Below, piece by piece: positions 57,485 to 64,000 of a DNA stretch of 64,000 nt. Origin of the DNA: Staphylococcus pseudoxylosus (GTDB lineage: Bacteria; Bacillota; Bacilli; Staphylococcales; Staphylococcaceae); contig NZ_RCVN01000007.1 of NCBI RefSeq assembly GCF_003697915.1, positions 124,001 to 188,000 of the forward strand, given 5' to 3'. Position 1 is the first letter of the stretch. Each line of letters opens with the position of its first letter. The notes beneath the pieces were generated by a model, which searched no databases, was not told where the DNA came from, and saw only the letters and a list, made by a program, of their open reading frames with translations. A program made the translations under genes and the position numbers.

Positions 57485-58225
57485 ATGAGTTATCCTTTAT
57501 GGAAGCAATTAGAACAATTAAAATCATCAACGTGGGTCGACTTGACCCACACCTTTGATGAAACTATTCCTTGTTTCAGTGAATTTGAACGTGCCAAAGT
57601 CTCAACACTTTTCAATGTTTCAGATGATGGCTTTTATGTTCAAAACTGGAATATTGTAAGTCAGTATGGCACACATATTGACGCTCCTATTCACTTTGTA
57701 GAAAATACACGTTATTTGCATGAATTAACTTTAAAAGAATTGGCCCTACCACTTGTAGTTTTAGATTTTTCACAAGATGTAGCGCAAGATGCAGATTTTA
57801 TTTTAACGCGTAGTCACATTGAACAATGGGAAGCTGAGCACGGCACAATTGAACCTGAGACATTTGTGGCCTTTCGCAGTGATTGGTCAAAACGTTGGCC
57901 AAATATCGAAGCCTTTGAAAATAAAGACTCCGATGGCAACCAACATTTACCAGGTTGGGGGCTAGACGCTTTGAAGTATTTACTTGAAGAACGTAAAGTT
58001 AAAGCTGTTGGTCATGAAACTTTCGATACAGATGCTTCGGTAGATATTGCAAAAAACGGTGACATCGTAGGTGAGCGTTACGTATTAGGTCAAGACACTT
58101 ACCAAGTTGAGCTACTAACCAATTTAGATCAGTTACCTAGTCGAGGGGCAATCATTTATGCTATTAGTCCCAAACCAAAAGATGCACCAGGGTTCCCTGT
58201 TCGAGCATTCGCGATAAAACCTTAA
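57485..58225 (+). CDS. cyclase-family metal-dependent hydrolase
   Basis: A 246-residue protein of the kynurenine-formamidase-like cyclase family. The metal motif YGTHIDAPIHF lies near residue 63, with further conserved HLPGWGLDALKYL and VGHETFDTDA segments. Last in the met operon; this position is often labelled mdh in staphylococci. ATG at 57485 has GTAGGTGAT upstream, so an in-frame GTG inside that ribosome site is not used. Its part in methionine metabolism is unknown. Confidence 0.85.
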   Translation: MSYPLWKQLEQLKSSTWVDLTHTFDETIPCFSEFERAKVSTLFNVSDDGFYVQNWNIVSQYGTHIDAPIHFVENTRYLHELTLKELALPLVVLDFSQDVAQDADFILTRSHIEQWEAEHGTIEPETFVAFRSDWSKRWPNIEAFENKDSDGNQHLPGWGLDALKYLLEERKVKAVGHETFDTDASVDIAKNGDIVGERYVLGQDTYQVELLTNLDQLPSRGAIIYAISPKPKDAPGFPVRAFAIKP

Positions 58226-58260
58226 ACTTAAAACATAAGATTAGTACCACTCACATACAG

Positions 58261-58296
58261 GGTCCGGGGCATATATGTCTCGGGCCTTTATTAATA
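58261..58296 (+). terminator. methionine operon terminator
   Basis: Eleven-base-pair GC-rich stem using G-T pairs (about 58263-58273 with 58278-58288), with a T-rich tail. Confidence 0.75.
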
Positions 58297-58523
58297 TATC
58301 AACACGCAATGAATGATTCATTAACTCAAGAGATTATCCGTATTGGTTTTCATAATCATTATGTATCATTTCAGCTTAGTAAATATTTTAAATCAAGTAT
58401 TTGTATTCCTAGTTATATTTACCTGTTTGTGGGTCAAAAATCTTTTTGGCACAATCAGGTTTCTGGCTCTTCTTTATTTATTTCATAGTACAAAACTTAT
58501 AGGTCATTAGTTTGATTTTACAT

Positions 58524-58544
58524 AAATGATAATCCATATCATTT
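58524..58544. promoter_or_regulatory. Fur-box-like operator
   Basis: AAATGATA (58524-58531) and TATCATTT (58537-58544) are perfect inverted repeats spaced five bases, so the 15-mer TGATAATCCATATCA differs from the Fur 7-1-7 consensus at only two or three places. It lies about 105 bases before the flavoprotein start, where it could cover a promoter. Confidence 0.6.
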
Positions 58545-58648
58545 AAAATCATTAAATCAATGTTATAATTCAAGAAAATTCAATATAGTTTATTTTGGGT
58601 GCTTTTCACCTATTTTCTATATAAATACCATAAATAGAGGTGACTTTT

Positions 58649-60505
58649 TTGCAACTTAATCAAACCAACACCCCTTTTAACAAGGAGCAATTGGCGCTCA
58701 TCAATCAACTACTACCAATGCTTTCGACAGAACAGCAACATTGGTTAAGTGGTTATCTTATCAATCCAAATACGTCAGAGCCTGAAGACGACACTTCAGC
58801 AGCACAAGAACCAAACACAACAGACAATACAGAGGATGAAGTAAATGATACGACATCTGTAGTAAATTCAACGGAACCTATTGATGTTAATATATTATAT
58901 GGTACAGAAACAGGTAACGCTGAAGAAATTGCCGAAACATTTGAAGGTAAGTTGAAAGAACATAATTTTAATGCACATTTATGGGATATGGATGATTTCC
59001 CTAAAGAAACATTAACCGAAGTTGAACATCTCTTTATCATTTGTTCAACACAAGGTGTGGGTGAACCCCCTATTAATGCTTTAGATTTATATGACTACCT
59101 TCATAGCGATGAGGCGCCACAGCTAGACACTGTCAACTTTGCAGTATTAGCACTTGGTGACCAAGACTTTCCAGACTTTTGTCAAGCCGGCAAAGACTTC
59201 GATCATATTCTAGATGAACTTGGTGCAAATAGAATCGCTGACCGCGTAGATTGTGATTTTGACTTTGAAGAAACTGCCGAGCAATGGATTTCAAATATGC
59301 TTGAATTACTTTCTCAAACATCATCGAATATGGCTACGATTGATGAAGATGATGAAACTGTTACTATAGATGAACCTGAAGTGCCATTTTCTAGATCAAA
59401 CCCTTTTGAAGCAGAAGTTTTAACAAATAAAGTACTCACACAACCAGAAGCTTCTCGTGAAGTACGTCACTTGGAATTATCACTTGAAGGCTACTCTGAG
59501 ACATACGAACCTGGAGATAGCTTGGTCGTTATACCACACAATGACTTAACATTGGTTTCAAGTTTAATCTCAGCATTGGGTTGGGAAGCCGATACTAATG
59601 TGCAACTTAGCGACAATGAGACGCCACGCTCACTTAAAGATGTATTGTTATATGATTTTGAAATTTCTAAATTAACCCCCGGGCTCTTGCACAACGCGGC
59701 AGAATTATTTGGCAACCCAATGTTAAATGCAAATGTTCAAAAATCAGAATGGATTCAGAATTATATAGATGGCAGAGATGTGATTGATTTAATTCAAGAC
59801 TTCACACCCATATCCTTAGAACCTCAAATGCTGCCACAACTATTAAGAAAATTACCACCAAGGGAGTATTCTATAGCGAGTAGTAATCAGGTTAACCCTT
59901 CCAGTGTCGATATTACAGTTCGTGTTGTTAAGTACGAAGCACATCGTCGTGAGCGTTTTGGTGTTTGTTCTGTACAACTAGCAGAACGGACGCCTATAGG
60001 AGAGAAATTACCTGTATACCTTAAAAAGAATCCAAATTTCAAATTTCCTTATGAAGCCGATACACCAGTGATTATGATCGGAGCTGGAACTGGAATAGCG
60101 CCATATCGCGCTTACCTTCAAGAGCGAGCTCACTTAGGTCTAAAAGGAGCACAATGGCTCATCTTCGGAAATCAAAATTATCACCACGATTTCCTCTATC
60201 AAAGTGATTTAGAGAGCTGGCTGAATGAAGGGATATTAAGTAAATTAGATTTAGCTTTTTCAAGAGAGACAGAAAATAAAATTTATGTTCAACATCGCAT
60301 TGAGGAAAATAGTGCTGAAATTTATCAATGGATTACTCAAGGCGCTATTATTTATCTTTGTGGTAATAAAGACGAGATGGCAAGTGGCGTCCATCAATCA
60401 CTGATTAACGTTCTTAAAAGAGAAGGTAATTGCAATCAATCAGATGCTGAGGACTATTTGACAGAAATGATAAAACATCAACGTTACCAACGTGACGTAT
60501 ATTAA
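58649..60505 (+). CDS. CysJ-like diflavin reductase, second copy
   Basis: A 618-residue paralog of the sulfite reductase flavoprotein. It has a flavodoxin domain (ILYGTETGNAEEIAETFEGK, near residue 85), FAD motif REYSIASS, NADPH motif MIGAGTGIAPYRAYLQ and the same KHQRYQRDVY tail. Starts at TTG after AGAGGTGA. No hemoprotein gene is adjacent, so it may feed CysI or another acceptor. A low-complexity acidic Ser/Thr/Asp/Glu linker at about 43-75 distinguishes it from the operon CysJ. The Fur-like upstream site suggests iron control. Confidence 0.9.
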   Translation: MQLNQTNTPFNKEQLALINQLLPMLSTEQQHWLSGYLINPNTSEPEDDTSAAQEPNTTDNTEDEVNDTTSVVNSTEPIDVNILYGTETGNAEEIAETFEGKLKEHNFNAHLWDMDDFPKETLTEVEHLFIICSTQGVGEPPINALDLYDYLHSDEAPQLDTVNFAVLALGDQDFPDFCQAGKDFDHILDELGANRIADRVDCDFDFEETAEQWISNMLELLSQTSSNMATIDEDDETVTIDEPEVPFSRSNPFEAEVLTNKVLTQPEASREVRHLELSLEGYSETYEPGDSLVVIPHNDLTLVSSLISALGWEADTNVQLSDNETPRSLKDVLLYDFEISKLTPGLLHNAAELFGNPMLNANVQKSEWIQNYIDGRDVIDLIQDFTPISLEPQMLPQLLRKLPPREYSIASSNQVNPSSVDITVRVVKYEAHRRERFGVCSVQLAERTPIGEKLPVYLKKNPNFKFPYEADTPVIMIGAGTGIAPYRAYLQERAHLGLKGAQWLIFGNQNYHHDFLYQSDLESWLNEGILSKLDLAFSRETENKIYVQHRIEENSAEIYQWITQGAIIYLCGNKDEMASGVHQSLINVLKREGNCNQSDAEDYLTEMIKHQRYQRDVY

Positions 60506-60637
60506 TCGGTTAAACCAATAACTTAACTTCAATCATGTTTTAATTATCATTAACTATAAAAGTGCTATGCATACACCGATAAACGTAATCTGAATTCGCG
60601 ATGAAATGAGACTCAAAATTCAAAAGGTGGTTATTAT

Positions 60638-61705
60638 ATGACACAATTCGCAATCACTTATGACAATGCATTAATACTGATAAATAAAGATTATGATGCT
60701 ATTCAACTTGAAAGAAAATTGGAAGGTATGAATGTCATTTCAATAGCTCAAGATCCTAACGATAAAAACACTCTTTATTGCGGCACTTTTGATCGTGGTT
60801 TATGGAAAAGTGTGGACAAAGGGCAAAATTGGTTCCCTATTGGGACACGTTTCACATACAATAGTCCCTTCAAACATGATGATATTCACATGACTGCTAT
60901 CACTGCAGTTACAGTTATAGATACAGGCAATCATCATAGTTCTGTGCTCGTAGGTACTGAACCTAGTGCTTTATTCATCTCAAATGATCAGGGGGATTCA
61001 TTCGAATTACTGACTGACTTTAGTCATATTGCTGGTAAAGAACACTGGTTCTTTCCACCTAGACCACATACACATCATGTGAAATGGTTTGATACAAATA
61101 CCAAATCACCAAATGTCATTAACCTTACAATTGAAGCTGGTGGTTTTATCCAATCTACAGATTCAGGTCAACACTGGACAGCACCACAAACCCAAGATAC
61201 ACCCATTGATATTCATGTCTTAAAGAGCCATCCAGACTATCCGAATAGATTGTACGGAGTATTAGGTGATGCTTTCTTAAATGGTGGACGTGATACATTT
61301 ATTGAAAGTGATGATTATGGTAAGACTTGGACAACATTGATTGAAGGAATCGAGCACAGATATGGCTATGGTTTAGCGATAAATTCTCAAAATCCAGATA
61401 ATATTGTCATCGCTACTTCAAACTCCCCATATAACGCACATAACTATGGAGACAACACCTTTTCCACCATTTACACTATTAATAAAGCACAAGACAGTGA
61501 GTGGACTGAAGTAACTACAGGGCTACCTTCCCCAAATGGTACATTGATTTCATCTATCACCGAACGAGATGGTACGTTTTATATTGCCAATAATAATGGG
61601 GTCTATTATTCAGATGATGGTGGTATCAATTGGACAGCATTTGATATAACATGGCCAGAATCACTCACGTCTCAACACGCACATCAATTTATTACTTTAA
61701 ATTAG
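60638..61705 (+). CDS. BNR/VPS10-type beta-propeller protein
   Basis: A 355-residue protein with sialidase-like BNR repeats, e.g. GLWKSVDKGQNWFPIG, FISNDQGDSFELL, FIQSTDSGQHWTAP, ESDDYGKTWTTL and YYSDDGGINWTAF. Each is a blade turn of a propeller. No signal peptide is evident, so it is probably cytosolic. Members are often annotated as glycosyl-hydrolase-like, but catalytic residues cannot be assigned. AAAGGTGG precedes its ATG. Confidence 0.8.
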   Translation: MTQFAITYDNALILINKDYDAIQLERKLEGMNVISIAQDPNDKNTLYCGTFDRGLWKSVDKGQNWFPIGTRFTYNSPFKHDDIHMTAITAVTVIDTGNHHSSVLVGTEPSALFISNDQGDSFELLTDFSHIAGKEHWFFPPRPHTHHVKWFDTNTKSPNVINLTIEAGGFIQSTDSGQHWTAPQTQDTPIDIHVLKSHPDYPNRLYGVLGDAFLNGGRDTFIESDDYGKTWTTLIEGIEHRYGYGLAINSQNPDNIVIATSNSPYNAHNYGDNTFSTIYTINKAQDSEWTEVTTGLPSPNGTLISSITERDGTFYIANNNGVYYSDDGGINWTAFDITWPESLTSQHAHQFITLN

Positions 61706-61719
61706 AAATTGTTAAACGC

Positions 61720-61765
61720 ATAACCTTAGCTTTGGTTGCTAGCCAAACGCTAAGGTTATTTTTAT
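61720..61765 (+). terminator. terminator of the propeller gene
   Basis: Stem ATAACCTTAGC / GCTAAGGTTAT with inner TTTGG/CCAAA pairing (61720-61759) and a T run. Confidence 0.85.
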
Positions 61766-61888
61766 GTGCAATCAAAACAACATGCAGGTGAATATACCAC
61801 TTAACTGTAAATACATGCCACTTATATCATTTATGTAGTATTCATAGTTAAAATTTGGTTTACTTATGCCAATAGGAGGTGTGTATTT

Positions 61889-62329
61889 ATGGATTTAGAA
61901 ATCATTCACGATAATAATTTACCCAAAGGCAAGGTTATCATTCAAAGTCACAAACATACTGAACAACTACCAGATATTATCGCTTGTATGAAACAAGTAT
62001 CTCAAAACAAATTATTCCCCGGAAAATATCAAGATGATATTTACTATATCAAACATCAAGATATTATTAGTTTTCGTATTGAGAATAAAGTTTTAACGAT
62101 TATAACGTCAGACCATCAATACACCAGTACTCAACGTTTATATGAAGTGAAATCACAAATGAACATGCAATTTTTACAGATTTCAAAATCTGAAATAATT
62201 AACATTAACTATATCGATTATTTGAAACTTAATAAAAATGGCACAATCGAGATTCGTTTTACGAATAATGACTTCACATACTCTTCAAGGAGATATTTGC
62301 CATTAATCAAGGAGGCTTTAAAACTATGA
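61889..62329 (+). CDS. LytTR-domain DNA-binding protein
   Basis: A 146-residue protein with a C-terminal LytTR domain (about residues 48-144): IYYIKHQDIISFRIENKVLTI, LYEVKSQM, FLQISKSEIININYIDYLKL and the FTYSSRRYLPLIKE end. No receiver domain is present, so it is a stand-alone LytTR regulator. These are often encoded with DUF3021 proteins, as here, and control neighbouring membrane genes. AGGAGGTG precedes the ATG. Confidence 0.9.
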   Translation: MDLEIIHDNNLPKGKVIIQSHKHTEQLPDIIACMKQVSQNKLFPGKYQDDIYYIKHQDIISFRIENKVLTIITSDHQYTSTQRLYEVKSQMNMQFLQISKSEIININYIDYLKLNKNGTIEIRFTNNDFTYSSRRYLPLIKEALKL

Positions 62330-62802
62330 AACGTTTATTTCGTGGTGCAACCATTGGTATTGCCATTGGTGTAATCATTGCTCTAATCTTTTCATCTATT
62401 TTTGCTCGAACAGCTTTTCATCCTGTCTCACCTGTATCAACCATGGGGCGCTTTTATTTTGAACATTTAAACGAATTACAAATTATGCTTATTTCAGTTA
62501 TTATCTGGGCCTTAATCGGCGTTAGTTTCAGTTTTGGTGAACTCATATTTTCAAGTTCTAGAAAATCACTCTTATTTAAAACATCACTTCATTTTAGTCT
62601 TATGTTTATCATTATGTTGCCTTTAGCTATACTAGCCGGATGGTTTCCACTTAAATTATCAGCAGTTTTGTTTTTCATCATTATCTATACAGTTATCTAT
62701 TTTATTATTTGGATCATAGAAACGAAACGCAATCAGGATGATATCAATGAGATTAACGCTATGCTTTCTCACAGAAGGAATGATAAAAATGAACAAAGGT
62801 AG
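62326..62802 (+). CDS. DUF3021-family membrane protein
   Basis: A 158-residue protein with four predicted helices, overlapping the LytTR gene by four bases. DUF3021 proteins accompany LytTR regulators and may act as their membrane partner or anti-activator. Helix 1 is GATIGIAIGVIIALIFSSIF. The charged tail ends in HRRNDKNEQR. Confidence 0.85.
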   Translation: MKRLFRGATIGIAIGVIIALIFSSIFARTAFHPVSPVSTMGRFYFEHLNELQIMLISVIIWALIGVSFSFGELIFSSSRKSLLFKTSLHFSLMFIIMLPLAILAGWFPLKLSAVLFFIIIYTVIYFIIWIIETKRNQDDINEINAMLSHRRNDKNEQR

Positions 62803-63253
62803 ATATACTGTGTTACCAAGTGAACCTATTACGCTATTCTTAATTGGTCTTCATGTGAACAAATGGTATAAAATCCATAAATGGTTACCCGTTCTTTTAG
62901 CTATGCCACCTATGCTCAATGAGTTATTAAAAAACAAATCTCTTGGATGTCTATCTTATGAAATGTTTTTTAAATACCGTGGGGTGATGGTAGTACAATA
63001 TTGGGAGTCGAATGAACACCTTTTATTTTATTCAAAAATGCCAAAACACTTAAAAGCATGGCGTAGATTTTCAAAAGCATTAACGCAGAATGACGCTGTC
63101 GGTTTCTATCATGAAACTTATAATTCAGAATCAAAACAATATGAAAATATTTATATCAACATGCCAGACTTTGGACTAGGTAAGGCACGTGATAATCAAG
63201 TAGTAAACAAAAAAACACAATCTGCAAAACAAAGACTACGCTCTCAAGGATGA
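62789..63253 (+). CDS. DUF4188-family protein
   Basis: A 154-residue protein with the MNKGRYTVLPSEPITLFLIGLHVNKW start and WESNEHLLFYSKMPKHLKAWRRF segment seen in DUF4188/monooxygenase-like proteins (dimeric alpha-beta barrel). ATG at 62789 has AGAAGGAA eight bases before it, inside the DUF3021 gene. The three genes are likely one unit. The function is unknown. Confidence 0.8.
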   Translation: MNKGRYTVLPSEPITLFLIGLHVNKWYKIHKWLPVLLAMPPMLNELLKNKSLGCLSYEMFFKYRGVMVVQYWESNEHLLFYSKMPKHLKAWRRFSKALTQNDAVGFYHETYNSESKQYENIYINMPDFGLGKARDNQVVNKKTQSAKQRLRSQG

Positions 63254-63293
63254 CTTTACACCAGTGTTTTAACAGTAAATGAATGCAAATAGT

Positions 63294-63336
63294 AATGGCC
63301 GAGACACGATCATTGATGTCCCGGCCATTATTTATT
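63294..63336. terminator. bidirectional terminator between convergent genes
   Basis: AATGGCCGAGACA (63294-63306) pairs with TGTCCCGGCCATT (63317-63329). It serves the DUF4188 gene and the thiolase gene on the other strand. Confidence 0.85.
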
Positions 63337-63350
63337 ATATTGTTTATATA

Positions 63351-64000
63351 TTACCTAATATATTCGAAGATGCCTGCAGCGCCCATGCCGACGCCTATAC
63401 ACATCGTTACCATGCCGTATTTTGTATCTGGTCTTTTCTTCATTTCTGATAACAATCTCCCTACCAGCATGGCACCGGTCGCTCCTAGTGGATGTCCTAA
63501 TGCAATTGCTCCACCATTAACATTCGTCTTCTCAGTATCTAATCCCACTTCTCTCATAGACGCTAAAGTTTGAGAGGCAAAAGCTTCATTTAATTCTACT
63601 AAATCTATATCGCTCACATCTAAGTCAGCTTGTTTTAACACTTCAGGAATTGCGTAAGCTGGTCCAATACCCATTAATTTAGGATCTACACCAACCGCTT
63701 TGAATCCTACAAAGCGTGCAATGGGTTTAACACCTAATTCCTTAACTTTTTCTCCAGACATGACAACTACAAATCCAGAACCATCTGTTAATGGTGCAGA
63801 TTGCCCTGCAGTCACTGTGCCGTCAGCCTTAAACACCGTGCGTAGCTTAGCAAGTGCTTCTTTATTTGTGTCGGGTCTAATCAATTCGTCATCTTTAAAC
63901 ACTTCTTTGCTAATAACCGGACCATTTTGATCATAAGTCACCTTATTAACCTCTATAGGAATAATTTCATCTTCAAATTTGCCTGATTGCTGCGCTGCTG
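63351..64000 (-). CDS. acetyl-CoA acyltransferase (thiolase), 3' part
   Basis: The C-terminal half of a thiolase, cut off by the right edge of the window, since the frame remains open through position 64000. [12 protein letters not shown], the active-site His in [25 protein letters not shown] and the catalytic Cys in [14 protein letters not shown] are present. It condenses or cleaves acyl-CoA. The gene stands next to the methionine locus in other staphylococci as well. Confidence 0.92.
   Translation of the reverse strand, partial: AAQQSGKFEDEIIPIEVNKVTYDQNGPVISKEVFKDDELIRPDTNKEALAKLRTVFKADGTVTAGQSAPLTDGSGFVVVMSGEKVKELGVKPIARFVGFKAVGVDPKLMGIGPAYAIPEVLKQADLDVSDIDLVELNEAFASQTLASMREVGLDTEKTNVNGGAIALGHPLGATGAMLVGRLLSEMKKRPDTKYGMVTMCIGVGMGAAGIFEYIR

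Larger units (their letters stand above)
58226..58648. other. 423-base gap with terminator and Fur-like site
   Basis: Contains the met-operon terminator (58261-58295) and a perfect eight-base Fur-type dyad (58524-58544) before the flavoprotein gene. I see no gene in it. Confidence 0.6.

Noticed and set aside
1..64000. Search for CRISPR arrays, tRNA and rRNA genes and known defence systems
   Set aside because: No regularly spaced repeats, tRNA-like cloverleaf or rRNA blocks and no restriction or Cas-type proteins were seen. Short or diverged examples could be missed by eye.

Overview
This window is low-GC Firmicutes DNA that reads as a Staphylococcus chromosome. The evidence is the metICFE-type methionine operon behind a long T-box leader with parB alongside, the hxlAB pair, staphylococcal-type FtsW, Hmp and VLRF1 proteins, and strong AGGAGG-like ribosome sites with frequent TTG and GTG starts. 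A complete sulfate-assimilation cluster and a sugar-porter permease suggest a coagulase-negative species, perhaps the S. saprophyticus/S. xylosus group. That species call is inference; nothing here settles it.

Layout. 0.2-1.9 kb: an HxlR-type regulator diverges from hxlA-hxlB (formaldehyde fixation through ribulose monophosphate). 1.9-6.1 kb: a decayed accessory stretch with orphan terminators, a broken NAD(P)-binding epimerase-like gene, an orphan Fur-box-like site, a possible IS3-family end, a frameshifted serine resolvase, two unrecognised membrane proteins and, too short for routine ORF calling, a complete-looking Fst-family type I toxin-antitoxin locus. 6.2-9.2 kb: a YknXYZ/MacAB-like ABC efflux operon. 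9.5-14.9 kb: a YfcC/DcuC-type permease, bioB with a BirA-like operator, and a MerR regulator next to an MFS pump whose promoter has the 19-bp spacer typical of MerR control. 15.0-18.8 kb: a CaiB-type CoA-transferase, a TetR regulator and an aldehyde dehydrogenase. 18.9-28.5 kb: small membrane proteins (DUF805, Yip1-like), an acyl-CoA synthetase, two MFS pumps, an M20 amidohydrolase, a second HxlR regulator with a perfect dyad, a MaoC-like hydratase and a DUF1304 protein. 28.7-38.2 kb: an ABC-2 exporter, a sugar porter, a VLRF1 release-factor-like protein, an FtsW-like SEDS protein paired with a PAP2 phosphatase, a methyltransferase, adenosine deaminase and a two-helix membrane protein.

38.3-47.7 kb is a nine-gene minus-strand sulfate-assimilation and siroheme cluster: cysH, cysJ, cysI, a cobA/SUMT gene, sirB, sirC, a TauE-type exporter, sat and cysC. 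It activates sulfate to APS/PAPS, reduces it to sulfite and then sulfide, and makes the siroheme CysI needs. hmp and parB follow. Facing away from parB is the Met T-box leader and metI-metC-metF-metE plus a cyclase-family gene, which turn sulfide-derived sulfur into methionine. After that come a second, isolated CysJ-like flavoprotein with a good Fur-box-like dyad upstream, a BNR-repeat protein, a LytTR-DUF3021-DUF4188 group and the 3' part of a thiolase cut by the window end.

The observations most worth a second look are the Fst-type toxin locus with recognisable antisense architecture, the stand-alone CysJ paralog with its Fur-like site, the extra SEDS/PAP2 pair, the MerR and HxlR operator architectures, and the resolvase/IS scar. 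I see no CRISPR array, rRNA or tRNA gene. I did not find a defence island or a biosynthetic cluster of unknown type.
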